64,000 nucleotides of DNA from Peltaster fructicola. Taxonomy: Eukaryota > Ascomycota > Dothideomycetes. Positions 41,607 to 52,167 of this stretch are shown here, in pieces. The position numbers and the translations under genes were made by a program. The stretch's first letter is position 1; the number at the start of each line of letters is the position of its first letter. The stretch covers positions 1,737,501 to 1,801,500 of the forward strand of contig CP051140.1 in the NCBI GenBank assembly GCA_001592805.2, written 5' to 3'. The notes below the pieces were generated by a model. That model made no database searches and was not told where the DNA came from. It was given only the letters and a program-made list of their open reading frames with translations.

Positions 41607-42743
41607 TTATAACTTCGCAGGATGTATGGGTCGTACAACAAAGCCTAGTCGTGGGAAATGTACTCTGACCTCCACAGCAGGCGGGCCTGCAAGTTTTCTT
41701 GGCTTGATCACAACCTCTTCCGGCGATATGGCAAGCAAAGTGCCAATAGTTGGACTAAGATGGTCAGCGTTGTGTGGAGATAGTATGCCGAGTACTCACT
41801 TGTCTCGTCCAGTGTCGTCTGGAGCGACTGAAACTTCTGCTCCTTGTGTTAGACCGCACTTTCGGTCGAGTTCCGCAAGACTCGGATTGGCTGTTGGCAG
41901 GAGCGTGTCTCCGGGATAGTCGGAGGGTACTTTGAACAATCGCTCGATCGCCGCCTTCGAAGAGTCTGCAGCAGACTCTGTCCTCTCGAGCCCTGAGAGG
42001 TGGTCCTCAAACCTCTTATACCAGGAAGACAGGAAGGGATAACGCTGATCATTGAAAACCTGCTCTGCACCTTCGTGCGATGCGGCCGCTGTCCCGCCAG
42101 CAGTCAAGTCGTCGATGAGATATCCTTTAGCTATCTCGCTGCCCCATTTCAGCTGATACCACACGGAGATGTCTGCCAGAGATGGGGTAGTCGTGGACAT
42201 AAGCCAACCATTTGGATTTTCCACGCATAGATCTTCAAGCATAGAGAGATGCATGTCCAGCCTGTTGAGGTTCTCAGGTAATTTGCGCTCAAGCTTGTCC
42301 GCATCAAGAGGATGACCGATCAGCTGAGCTCGATCTTGGCCGAATGATGTTCGCCACGCGCTGGCTGGTATCAGTCCAGTGGTGGCACGGAACAGTGGCC
42401 TGTCCGTCCAGTATGATGCGAAGCCACGTATGAGAGCTTGATACTTGCGGCCATCACTAGTCGAGGGATAAAGAGTTCGATACCCCTGTCCAGCGTCAAA
42501 GCGATGCTCCAGGGCCTCACAAATGATAGATGTATCACAGTAGAGGTCGCGTCCAATAGCCAGAACTGGAATTTTTCGATATGTCAGGTTGAAAGTGTCC
42601 TCCAAGATCGTGCGCGGCATCATGCTCGGTACAGTCACGAAGGAGTACTTGATGCCCTTGAGTCTGAGCGCCAAGCGTACTTTGAGAGTAAACGTCGAAG
42701 ACTCGTAGCCAAACAGGACCACGGTCAGACTCTTGGTAGCCAT
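41607..42743 (-). CDS. Glutathione S-transferase-like protein
   Basis: A 363-aa protein from exons 42743..41800 and 41754..41607 (intron 45 nt). The N-terminal 80 residues are a GST thioredoxin fold: VVLFGYESSTFTLKVRLALR, the cis-Pro site YRKIPVLAIGRDLYCDTSII. An alpha-helical C-terminal domain with PSLADISVWYQLKW follows. A further 80 residues extend beyond the usual GST length. The second exon (PTIGTLLAISPEEVVIKPRK, then FPRLGFVVRP) forms an extra beta-rich tail seen in some fungal GST-like proteins of unknown substrate. No classical catalytic Tyr/Ser can be assigned with certainty. Confidence 0.85.
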
Positions 42744-42892
42744 GATTGTGTAGGATAGCTGTTGCAGTCGTCAGGATGTGATTTGTACTACCCCGCATTG
42801 ATTAGCAGACACTAGACACTGTGATCAACAGGTACCACAGGTCTCAAGATGCTTCCGTGATTCCACAGACTTGATGTAACGCCATGAAGCTA

Positions 42893-43921
42893 TCACTCGA
42901 GGTACACCTCGTTCTTGAGGTTCCGTAGGTTGCTCAAGAAACCATAGCCGCTCCCAGTAGTGCTCTTGGTCTCGGTAGCCCTATAACGGTAGTCCATGAC
43001 TGGTCTTGTGTTTGGTGCATCTGTAGTGCTGCCGGTAGATCTGCGCTGCTCATCAACAAGACCTCGCAGCTCATCGATGACCTTGAGTCTGGCCTTCTCT
43101 TCCGATGTCCCGCTCCAGATTTGTGCCACAACTTCAAGCTGTTGCACACGTCGTGAAGCTGCGATTTCTCCATCTTCGCCTTGTCTGAGCAATGCATTGA
43201 GTTCTTGTCGCAAGTCATCCAAGTATTCTTTGGCTTTAGCCTCCGAAGCCCGCACCTCATCAGCATCTACCGGCGCTGACAGAGAGATCAATGAGGTAGA
43301 CACAGTCGACCCATCCAGCGGCGCGGTTGGCCACTTCATTGCTGTGTCGAAAAGCTTTATAACAGAATCCAGACGCTCCCGTACTGCAGCGAGAGTGTGT
43401 AGCTTGGACACAAATTGAGGTTGACCATTGGATTCTTTGCCAGAGACTGGAATGTCTGCGAGCACGTCCTTGGTCTCGGCGTCCACCTCTTGACTCTCCG
43501 CAGGGTGCTGATCACTTTCTGAGATTGTCTTGGGCACAAAGGTCTCGAACTCTTCTCTCAACCCAACTTCCAATGCATCCGACAAGCCTATAGCTTCGCC
43601 ACGGAGCAGTTCCACCTCATATGCGAGCCTTCCACCACTGCGAACAATCTCGTCGGTGATCTGAGTAAGTGTGTTGGACAGTCGAGTCGTGTACGAGCTG
43701 AGCTGAGACAGTAAAGTCTGAGCTTGAGCTGAGACTTCTACGAGCGATGCTATGTTGCTGTAGGCTATCGTCTGAGCAGCCGTGTTGTTCTTGGAGGTGG
43801 ATAGAGCCGGCAATGTACTGTTCAAATATGATGCTGGGTCAAAGTCTGCTTGAAGGAATGGCTGTACAACAGGATCGAGAGCTTGGTCTGCCGCTGGTCC
43901 CATGGAAGATGACCGCGCCAT
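42893..43921 (-). CDS. COG7: Conserved oligomeric Golgi complex subunit 7 (COG7), short fungal form
   Basis: Subunit of the COG tethering complex for retrograde Golgi traffic. ATG at 43921 gives 342 aa; the nine codons upstream start with TTG. The opening VVQPFLQADFDPASYLNSTL is characteristic of COG7, and a coiled-coil region follows (SLVEVSAQAQTLLSQLSSYT, RLSNTLTQITDEIVRSGG). The C-terminal half is helical and ends NLRNLKNEVYLE. Animal COG7 is about 770 aa; the short form retains only the N-terminal region, as in other filamentous fungi. It is divergent from the PARP fusion gene. Confidence 0.85.
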   Translation of the reverse strand: MARSSSMGPAADQALDPVVQPFLQADFDPASYLNSTLPALSTSKNNTAAQTIAYSNIASLVEVSAQAQTLLSQLSSYTTRLSNTLTQITDEIVRSGGRLAYEVELLRGEAIGLSDALEVGLREEFETFVPKTISESDQHPAESQEVDAETKDVLADIPVSGKESNGQPQFVSKLHTLAAVRERLDSVIKLFDTAMKWPTAPLDGSTVSTSLISLSAPVDADEVRASEAKAKEYLDDLRQELNALLRQGEDGEIAASRRVQQLEVVAQIWSGTSEEKARLKVIDELRGLVDEQRRSTGSTTDAPNTRPVMDYRYRATETKSTTGSGYGFLSNLRNLKNEVYLE

Positions 43922-44449
43922 CTCATTGAGATGCTCACCGTCGCTCAAGCTGCAACTCGCGTCGCGTCAGATGTCTTCCAAACATACTGCACTCTGTAGA
44001 TACATTTCATTGAAGTGTCAGAAACACGCTAGATCTTCATTAGGATTAGTGGTTTCTGCTGTCACTTGTTCCTCAGGTGTGCCTGCATGCTCAGACACCT
44101 GGATGCCTACGCCTAACGCAGCACAATAGCTCTCACAGCATTGTAGATGGATTGTCAGATCTCCAAGATTGCATGTAACGATTCTCTCTCGCTTCTCAAT
44201 TCTACTCTCTGCGGCAACACTCTTAACAATCTTCCCCAAACACTTCAACATTCCCATCAAACCCCATCGCCTGTCTGTCGTTGCCGCAGCTCGCTTGACT
44301 CATGAGAGGCGTGAGTTACTAACATCGCTGGTAAACACTGATTTCAAGGCCCGAACCCGTCACTGTCACGATACAAATGAGCCTACCGAGCTTCATCAGT
44401 GTCTGCAAATCATATACTCCGTTCTCTCTTCTCAACCACAGCAGCGATC
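43922..44449. other. Divergent promoter region COG7 / PARP-E2 fusion
   Basis: 528 bp between divergent genes; no gene or RNA recognised. Confidence 0.55.
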
Positions 44450-47400
44450 ATGCCTCGCCGCCAATTCGTCGCAGATCTACAGCAAACACTAGACGGTGAT
44501 CTGCCACCAGGTATACACAACCTCAAAGCCGGCGAGGACGATGGTCAGATTGTGTTCTCTTACTCCGGCGTCACGGCGAACAAGTTCTTCTTAGAACCCG
44601 TCGATATCACAGCCATGATCCCGGATGTCTCAGCTTACCCAAAGTCACATGAGTATATGATCTTCTGCGCTGATGACACGCCGAAGCAGTATGTGGATAG
44701 GATACAAGGTTTGCCACGAACAGCAGGCAAGACAGTGTCCGAATTGCTGGGGATAGTAGCAGACAACCTCTCTCCAGGCACTTCTGATGCATCGTCGAAT
44801 GCCAGTGCTCCATCATTAGCCGACGGTGCGGAGTTCGAGGAAGACGAAGATGATCAGGAGGAGGCAGAGGACTTCTACATGGATGACGACGACGACTTCC
44901 TCACAGGTTCGCTAGGCACGAAGCAGCCACGCCAATCCTTTGGACGACATGCTCGAACATCAGTCCCTGAGGAGGTTCAGAGCACAAGCGTGGCTTTCCG
45001 CAATCGGGTTCGCTCAGATCTTAGAGCCGTCAAGGCTGCCGGCTACCGAGTCAGTGTCTACGGCAACATCCTGGCTGCCACTTCCTGCTATGTGATCACT
45101 TCGATTCGTATTCGAAAACTTGGCCTCTCAGACGAAGCCATGCTGGCCTGGCAGATTCAGCCCGAGGAGTATCTTATGCTCATCATCCACTACCCATCGG
45201 GTTATCGTACATACGAGCAAATTCAACAAGGCAGCAGACGAAAGGGGGACGCAAGTTTTAGCATGCGAGTCTTCTGCTGTGCAGCACACAAGCCTTCGCT
45301 ACAAGACACCGTCCGCGCATTCCAGGTGGCTAGAGAAGAGGGCGAGACCGACACAAGCGAAGCTGGCAACGCTCAAGGAACTTCATATGGACTACGCAAC
45401 ACCTTCATTTCAAAGCCACTAATTACTCTGCTTGAGGAGCATCTCACCGAAGTCTTACGCTATCGCTCGCAAGGTCTCGACTGGAGGGGTGCAGAGCTGT
45501 TCTATCACGATCTGCGAGAAGGCGTTTCAGGAAAACTTATCGTTGCGCCATCCTCTAAACACTTCGAGAAGGAGCAGTTCAACAACGCTCTACCAGACAT
45601 TGTCAATAACGACCACTTCGCAACATCTACCATTGACAATCGCTCGTTTCCTCTTCTGGCTGCACAGTTCCTTTTGCGCCACTTCGTACGATGTGTGGAG
45701 TTTTGTCTGGTTTGTCATTGCAAGATCGAGAGCAAGATCGAAGCCATCAAGCCTTACGTCTGCGCTCGACCTCTTTGTCTCTACCAATACATGGCTATGG
45801 GATTTGGACCGAGTATCGAGCACGAGATACATTCACAGCCATGGGTAGTCGACCTCCTCGTCTCATTCTGCTATTCCGCGGCTGCGTCTGGCAAACTCGA
45901 AGACCTTCCGATAGGACTTGGGATCCTCGTACCTGGTCTCTCGTCATGTCGCAAAGACAGCACGGGCAGGACAGCCAAAGACTACTTTCGTCCACCTCAC
46001 ATGATGTTTCCGGCACCGCAGGAGCAGTCTAAGCCAGCCGTAAACTCGACGCGCTACAGTGTAGGCTTTGATCGCACACGACTCGAGCTCATGTTTCTCG
46101 AGAAGGTGGATGGTGGCTGTCCGTTCATGCGAGGACAATGGATTGTTCTGAAGGCTGGCAATGACATGGACAGCAATGCGGACGAGTTGCACTGCAGAAT
46201 CAAGGAGACGAGTCACTATCCATTGATCACCATCGACGAGCCAGTCGTCTTGAAAGCCAGCACAAACTCTCTGCCGCTACCTGGGTTCAAGAAATCTTCC
46301 GGCTTTATGGCCGAGTCAACAATATGGTCCAAGTGGAACCCTGCTTCGTTCGTGATGTATGACCAGGAATTCGATAATCTCGACCACGATGCGCAATGCC
46401 AGGCTGTCTGTCGGCTGCTCGATATGCTACCTGCTGTCGGAGACATGGCATCGTGGCTTGCTCGGACTCATCACAACGATCTGAAGCGGTGGGTGGAACG
46501 TATTCCTTCGGCGACACTCAGCCTCCTTCGGTGGATTATCGCTAGCAATCGAGCTTGTATCATGCAAGTCGACGGCATGTCCGCAATGAAGGACAGTACA
46601 GGCCTCGAAGTCAAAAAGGCGTTCAGACAGGAACGTCTGTATGGTATGCAAGGCTGGGTCCAATTCCGATTTGCGATGGGTGCGCCAGACAAAGAAGAGC
46701 GCTTCATGACAGCAGTACGAGATACTGCCACACGGCTAAAGCTTCAGTATCCGACCATCTTCGCTTGGCATGGATCACCCATCCACAACTGGCATATGAT
46801 AATCCGGGAAGGCTTGCATTTCCAGAAAGTTGATCATGGCCGAGCCTACGGAGATGGTGTCTACCACGCCCGCGATGCGAACACTTCCATTGGGTACTCT
46901 GGTGGCCATCGAACCGATGTTTTGGGCTTCACGAGCTGGGCAAACAGCTGTCTCAAGGTAGCTTCGGCTATGGCTCTGAATGAGCTTGTCAATGCGCCTG
47001 CAGAATACCGAAGCCAGAGCCCCTACTATGTCATCACGCAGCTTGACTGGATACAAACGCGATATCTCTTAGTGAAGTGCAATGCTGAGAGCAGAGACGC
47101 CGAGGAGGCACGCCCTCAAGCGATACATCCACAAGATCCAGCTCGTACGCCAACGGGTCTAAAAGACAAGATTGTCATACCAGCTTCTGCGATCAAGTCA
47201 GGTCGAGCTCAGCTCTCGCCCAGACAGACAGTGACCAAGAAATTGAAGGGCAGCAATGGCGATCCGATTATCATTGACATGGACGAAGGATGGGAGACTG
47301 ATGAGTCTACCGCAGAAGACCGTGCAATCCTAGACACAGAAGAGGTTGATCTTACTTCACAAAGTACAAGTCAGAACCTTCCACTCGTCGGCAACAAGAC

Positions 47401-48061
47401 ACTCGAATCGGTTGATGACTTCGAGCCAGGCACACTCGACCACAAGACACTACCACTGATGCCCATGCCTACGTATGCAACCTCTGGCACCACACGACGT
47501 CTAATGAATGAGCTCACAAGCATGCAGAAAGTGCTTGCCTCGACACCACCTCACGAATTAGGATGGCACATCGACCTTGAGAAAACTGACAACGTCTATC
47601 AATGGATTGTCGAGCTCCACTCCTTTGACAAGATGGAGGTCAAAGGCAAACGTCTCCCTCTAGCAGATGACATGGCCGCACGAAAGATCAAGTCAGTGGT
47701 CCTTGAGATCCGCTTCGGCCACGACTTCCCATACTCACCACCATATGTGCGTGTGGTACGACCTCGATTCCTGTCTTTCGCACAAGGCGGCGGCGGCCAC
47801 ATTGTGATCGGCGGTGCAATGTGTATGGAGCTTCTGACGAACACTGGTTGGAGTGGCATTAATACGATGGAGAGCGTTTTACTGCAAGTCCGTCTTGCCA
47901 TCGCTTCTGAGCCTTTCGCTCGACTAGACCGGCACCAGAAATGTGACTACGGAACGCAGGAGGCCGCTGATGGGTTCATTAGAGCTTGTCGTACGCATGG
48001 ATGGACAGAACCACCAGGATTCAGAGAGATCGCTTACGGCATGGGTACAAAGAAGCATTGA
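44450..48061 (+). CDS. PARP6/8-like ADP-ribosyltransferase fused to UBE2Q-like E2
   Basis: A single-exon 1203-aa protein; the ATG at 44450 is the first in frame (the frame opens earlier with GTG). N-terminal region about residues 1-100 (GIHNLKAGEDDGQIVFSYSG) and an acidic linker are followed by a region like that upstream of PARP6/8 catalytic domains. This includes a Cys cluster C419, C422, C424, C438, C443 (CLVCHCK...CARPLC) and SQPWVVDLLVSFC. The ART domain has His774 in FAWHGSPIHNWHMIIREGL and Tyr805 in GDGVYHARDANTSIGYSG. The third catalytic position is not an obvious Glu (around YYVITQLDWIQTRYLLVKC), suggesting mono-ADP-ribosylation. The C-terminal 190 residues are an E2 fold of UBE2Q type with the putative active Cys1125 in GGAMCMELLTNTGWSG. 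The fusion links ADP-ribosylation and ubiquitin transfer in one chain. Confidence 0.9.
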   Translation: MPRRQFVADLQQTLDGDLPPGIHNLKAGEDDGQIVFSYSGVTANKFFLEPVDITAMIPDVSAYPKSHEYMIFCADDTPKQYVDRIQGLPRTAGKTVSELLGIVADNLSPGTSDASSNASAPSLADGAEFEEDEDDQEEAEDFYMDDDDDFLTGSLGTKQPRQSFGRHARTSVPEEVQSTSVAFRNRVRSDLRAVKAAGYRVSVYGNILAATSCYVITSIRIRKLGLSDEAMLAWQIQPEEYLMLIIHYPSGYRTYEQIQQGSRRKGDASFSMRVFCCAAHKPSLQDTVRAFQVAREEGETDTSEAGNAQGTSYGLRNTFISKPLITLLEEHLTEVLRYRSQGLDWRGAELFYHDLREGVSGKLIVAPSSKHFEKEQFNNALPDIVNNDHFATSTIDNRSFPLLAAQFLLRHFVRCVEFCLVCHCKIESKIEAIKPYVCARPLCLYQYMAMGFGPSIEHEIHSQPWVVDLLVSFCYSAAASGKLEDLPIGLGILVPGLSSCRKDSTGRTAKDYFRPPHMMFPAPQEQSKPAVNSTRYSVGFDRTRLELMFLEKVDGGCPFMRGQWIVLKAGNDMDSNADELHCRIKETSHYPLITIDEPVVLKASTNSLPLPGFKKSSGFMAESTIWSKWNPASFVMYDQEFDNLDHDAQCQAVCRLLDMLPAVGDMASWLARTHHNDLKRWVERIPSATLSLLRWIIASNRACIMQVDGMSAMKDSTGLEVKKAFRQERLYGMQGWVQFRFAMGAPDKEERFMTAVRDTATRLKLQYPTIFAWHGSPIHNWHMIIREGLHFQKVDHGRAYGDGVYHARDANTSIGYSGGHRTDVLGFTSWANSCLKVASAMALNELVNAPAEYRSQSPYYVITQLDWIQTRYLLVKCNAESRDAEEARPQAIHPQDPARTPTGLKDKIVIPASAIKSGRAQLSPRQTVTKKLKGSNGDPIIIDMDEGWETDESTAEDRAILDTEEVDLTSQSTSQNLPLVGNKTLESVDDFEPGTLDHKTLPLMPMPTYATSGTTRRLMNELTSMQKVLASTPPHELGWHIDLEKTDNVYQWIVELHSFDKMEVKGKRLPLADDMAARKIKSVVLEIRFGHDFPYSPPYVRVVRPRFLSFAQGGGGHIVIGGAMCMELLTNTGWSGINTMESVLLQVRLAIASEPFARLDRHQKCDYGTQEAADGFIRACRTHGWTEPPGFREIAYGMGTKKH

Positions 48062-48691
48062 TTACAGCAGTTCCGGAGGGAGAAGTGCTCCCCCGGCACA
48101 ACATCTCGGACTATACGAATAATGATTAGCATGATGAGAGGATAGGCGCAACCAGCCTGAGCATAGTCTTTAATCGATGAGCTATGAGATATCCTGGTGA
48201 CGATGGTCTTCTTCAAGCGAGCTCCCGCGTGTTGTGGTTTCACGGATAGTTCATGTCTTCGCATAGGGATCTGCTCACTGCGTGTGGAGCCGGTGTGGAG
48301 TGATGATTTTCCTGCAATCTTTACCACGATCTCCCAGCATCGGACATCCCAGCATCGTCTTGCACTTGCGTCATTGCATCACCTTGGAGTACAGCTCGCT
48401 GACTGTTGATGGTGCAGACAGCATGTCTTCGATGTAGGCACAAGATCTCCAGCAATCTTCAGTCGCAAGTTCAGCTCCGAGAGATCAGACATCCACGCCG
48501 TGGTTGTGCTGCCGTTGGCATCATGACGATCCCATCACATTTGAAATGAGGGGAAATACGATTCGTCTGTACCGAGACGAGGACATCGTGCTACTCTGCA
48601 ATTGTGCAGTGGATTGATGATCTTGAGGCATAAAAGCTCCGCAGCCACATGGTATCCATGCCACAACACTTCCTCTCCACTCAGACAGACA
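48062..48691. other. Intergenic, no gene seen
   Basis: About 630 bp between two plus-strand genes; promoter of the epimerase. A GTGATGA near 48300 followed by CTGA about 100 nt later was considered as a C/D snoRNA and rejected. Confidence 0.5.
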
Positions 48692-49957
48692 ATGTTTTCA
48701 CTACTCGCGAGCCTGGCAGTCCTGGTCCTTGGCGTTCAGGCACAATTGCCTAGCATCGCTGGCAATGGCTCCATGGTTATGTCAGACGGAAAGTACCAGA
48801 TCAGCAGCGAAGGCATCAGAGCGAACTTCATCCCATATGGCGCATCTGTCAGCAATCTCTTCATCAACGACACTCATGGCGTCGAACGAGACATCGTCAT
48901 GGGCTTTGACAATGCCAGCTACTACAGCATTGATAGACAACATCCTCATCTGGGAGGTATTCCCGGACGATATGCAAACAGGATCAAGAACGGCACATTC
49001 AGCATCGATGGCACTACCTACCACGTTGATCTCAACGACAACGATGGACTTGACACGCTTCATGGCGGCTCTGATGGCTGGGACTGGCGCAATTGGACAG
49101 TCATAGCACACACCGAAAACTCCATCACCTTCTCGCTTGTGGATGAGGACGGTCAAGAAGGCTTCCCTGGTCAGGTCATCTCATACGTGACCTACACCTT
49201 GACGCCGCACAAGTGGCACATCAGCATGAATGCTATCTCCACGACAAAGAAGACGCCTATTATGCTGAGCTCTCACACATACTGGAACCTCGATGGATTC
49301 CAGAATCCAGATACTGCATTGGTGCTGAATCACAGCTTGTACCTCCCATATTCTGGCCAGCGCACTGCTGTTGACGGCATCCTGATTCCAAATGGTACTA
49401 TCTTGCCGAACGAGAGATTCAGTGTCAATGATTTCTGGTCTACACCAAAGGAAATTGGCGCCAACTTCACTGCACCAGAAGCAGACGGCAACTGTGGAAC
49501 CGGATGCACTGGCTACGATACATGCTACCTCGTCAACCGTGAGCAGTACGGACCATACAATTGGCGTCAAGCACCGATTGCTCAGCTTGCAAGCCCGTGG
49601 TCTGGTATTCAGATCGACATCTACACTGATCAGCAAGCTTTCCAGGTCTACTCATGTGGTGGACAGAACGGTAGGTAGCATGAGAGCTCCGTATGATGGC
49701 TCACTAATGACTTTATAGGATCTCTGGCGCTCAAGCAGAGCCAAGGACTGTTCAACGACTCTTCTCGACCAAGAACAGTGCAGCAATATGGTTGCGTTGT
49801 GATGGAGGTCCAAGACTGGATCGATGGTATCAACAACCCCGCCTGGCAGCGAGAGCGCAGACAGATCTTCGGTCCAGGTGACGATCCATATGTGTTGGAG
49901 GCTGTATACGACTTCTCAATCAACAAGACCTTGGTGGCTACCTACAACCAAAGCTAG
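48692..49957 (+). CDS. Secreted aldose 1-epimerase (mutarotase)
   Basis: Interconverts alpha and beta anomers of hexoses. Exons are 48692..49670 and 49719..49957 (intron 48 nt, branch CACTAATGAC), giving 405 aa. A signal peptide (MFSLLASLAVLVLGVQAQ) sends it outside the cell, where it would act on sugars from plant polymers. Family motifs are YGASVSNLFIND, GGIPGRYANRIKNGTFSIDG, LHGGSDGWDWRNW and the catalytic His in LSSHTYWNLDG. Several N-glycosylation sites (NGS, NDT, NGT, NWT, NHS) are present. It is a typical fungal extracellular mutarotase. Confidence 0.92.
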
Positions 49958-50186
49958 AACCAGAGCGTACGACAGTCCTAAGTGCTGGAGCCCACTTTTG
50001 CATCCGGTGTGAGTCCACACATGAGGTTGGCAATCGTTTTGAGGTCAAATCACATTGCGTTCAAGAATGAAGTTGAGGACGCTCCTTCCTCTTTCGCTAA
50101 GGTCATGCGGAGTGAGCTCGTAGCAGCACCATTTCCCAAATTTGCTACAACAAACAACTTCATCGATTCCGTCCACACACCTTCTC

Positions 50187-52088
50187 ATGCCGCACTATCA
50201 CTCTGATATGATGGTCGACCTTGCTATGTGCGCGTGTTATCGCCTTTCGAAGTCAATGATAGCTGACCAGACTCAGAATCTTCCTAGGCTGACACCTGTC
50301 ATTAGTACTACAAGCATTGATTGTTGGCATTGTACGCCTGTCAAAGTCAGCTATACCCTCGAACATCGTCAGCAAAGCATGTATACACCTGTATCGCGTC
50401 AGGAGAAGGCCAGGAAGCGTGAGCAGTTGCGCAACAGTGTGAAGCAAGACTTTCCTCGGATCATTCAAGCCTCAGGTAATCTACAGGATGCGCTTGATCT
50501 GGCTCGTCCGTCCCCACGTCGCCAAGTGGTTCTGAAGCCATGGGAATTGCCACAAGCGCTCAAGATCACTTCCACCTTCGAGTCTACTTCATCAGAATTG
50601 ATTGGCTCGAACGAAGCTGGGTGGGCGATACCAGGTGCCACTGATGCTGAGAACATGATACTTGGAAGCAGCGGAAGTGGTTCTTCGGACTCTGAAGACA
50701 TCTATGGAGCTTCAATTACAAGCAGAGACGACGAGTACTCCACCAACGTTGCCTTCGAGTATGATGATACCAAGCATGAATCTTTGGCAGGCAACAGCGG
50801 GGATGATGATGATGCTCGCGTGATTGCTGATGCCCTCACAGCATCTAATGACTCAGATCTTGTGAGCCTAAGCAACACATCGCCTAGCTCAGAAGCTGAT
50901 GCTTGGATGGGTGAGACGTTATGCTGCGTTGAATCTACGACGAGATCAACAACAGTATTTCCAGTAACACCAATAAAGCAGATCTCCGATGGCCTAGCGT
51001 CCTCCTCGACACCCGATGGGTCTGTTGCAAAGATATCAAGCATGTCAACGCCAGACTTGGCACATATCTCCTCTACTCCTTCATCACACATCCTTTCTGG
51101 GAAATCGAAGCACTACACAACCAGTAGCGAGGACCGCCTCCTAGCCCATACGGACAAGCTGATTATCACGCCTGCAGATGGAAGAGAGACAGATAATCAC
51201 TCTTGTTTGACAACTATAATAGCGCCACCACGATCGTACAGCTTACCTCTCGGCTCGCCATACCAGCATATCTCAGCAAAGCAGCACAATGCCGACGACA
51301 TTGACAATCTCTCTCAGCTAGCGGAGCACGGAACAGCTCTTGTGCTCTCCCCATCGCTTCCACATGCAGAGTCTCTGACAATGTGGCTCAGTTCAGAGGA
51401 GCAAGAGGGGACGTCAACATTGCCCGTCAATCTTGATCTTGATGCGCTCACCAACGGCGAGGTCCGCATACATGGCTTCGCTGCTGAGGAAATCGAGAAA
51501 CCCGTGTTTGTCGCGGAAACGGACCTGCATCTCGGCAGCATACCAATCATAGATTGGGTCGCACTCGGATCTGGCAAGGATGACCTGAGAGAGAGCTCGC
51601 ACTACCCGTACTGGACTACAAACCTGCGTCAAAACGTCAATCAATGGCTCGCTTGCGATGATATTGAGACTGCAACGAATGAGCTCAAGTCCCTCACACT
51701 TGGCTCGCTTACAGACTCGATCTCTGTCATAGCAAGACGATCGGAAAATGCAACCAAGCTACGCATCATTCACATGCATCTGCCAGATTATGCTCGAGGA
51801 CTATTCACGCATGCACAACCACTTGACTGGGTTGTCATTGAGATATGCTGGAATGTACCAAAGCTTGGTTGTGCGATTCTCGTCTTCCCAAGACATTGTA
51901 TTACCACTATTGAGCAAACCTCAAACACAACAACATGGAGGCTGCTACAGCAGGGGCAGGTTCCGGCTGCGTATGGCGTCGGCATACCACCTGAGACTTT
52001 CAAAGACTTCATGATGGCATGTGCCTTGGGATCGGCAGTGGTCAACATGGAGGTCTTAGAGGCTCAGTGTCAGATGCAACGGTCATGA
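50187..52088 (+). CDS. Hypothetical acidic protein
   Basis: Single-exon frame of 633 aa from the ATG at 50187; a later ATG at 50379 (MYTPVSRQEKARKREQLRN) may be the true start, since homologous-looking charged sequence begins there. Family not recognised. The middle 300 residues are acidic, Ser/Thr-rich and probably disordered (SSGSGSSDSEDIYGAS, GNSGDDDDARVIADA). The C-terminal 150 residues look folded: WTTNLRQNVNQWLACDDIET, RIIHMHLPDYARGLF, LDWVVIEICWNVPKLGCAIL and YGVGIPPETFKDFMMACALG. No membrane segment. Confidence 0.6.
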   Translation: MPHYHSDMMVDLAMCACYRLSKSMIADQTQNLPRLTPVISTTSIDCWHCTPVKVSYTLEHRQQSMYTPVSRQEKARKREQLRNSVKQDFPRIIQASGNLQDALDLARPSPRRQVVLKPWELPQALKITSTFESTSSELIGSNEAGWAIPGATDAENMILGSSGSGSSDSEDIYGASITSRDDEYSTNVAFEYDDTKHESLAGNSGDDDDARVIADALTASNDSDLVSLSNTSPSSEADAWMGETLCCVESTTRSTTVFPVTPIKQISDGLASSSTPDGSVAKISSMSTPDLAHISSTPSSHILSGKSKHYTTSSEDRLLAHTDKLIITPADGRETDNHSCLTTIIAPPRSYSLPLGSPYQHISAKQHNADDIDNLSQLAEHGTALVLSPSLPHAESLTMWLSSEEQEGTSTLPVNLDLDALTNGEVRIHGFAAEEIEKPVFVAETDLHLGSIPIIDWVALGSGKDDLRESSHYPYWTTNLRQNVNQWLACDDIETATNELKSLTLGSLTDSISVIARRSENATKLRIIHMHLPDYARGLFTHAQPLDWVVIEICWNVPKLGCAILVFPRHCITTIEQTSNTTTWRLLQQGQVPAAYGVGIPPETFKDFMMACALGSAVVNMEVLEAQCQMQRS

Positions 52089-52167
52089 TCATAATACATA
52101 TGGGTATCTTCTGGTCGTAAATGGTCGTGATTCATGATAAGCCTCTGCTTATACATCTCTCGTGGGC

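Noticed and set aside
48299-48405. Possible C/D snoRNA (GTGATGA then CTGA)
   Set aside because: The spacing is about 100 nt, there is no terminal stem, and no convincing guide complementarity next to the D-box candidate.
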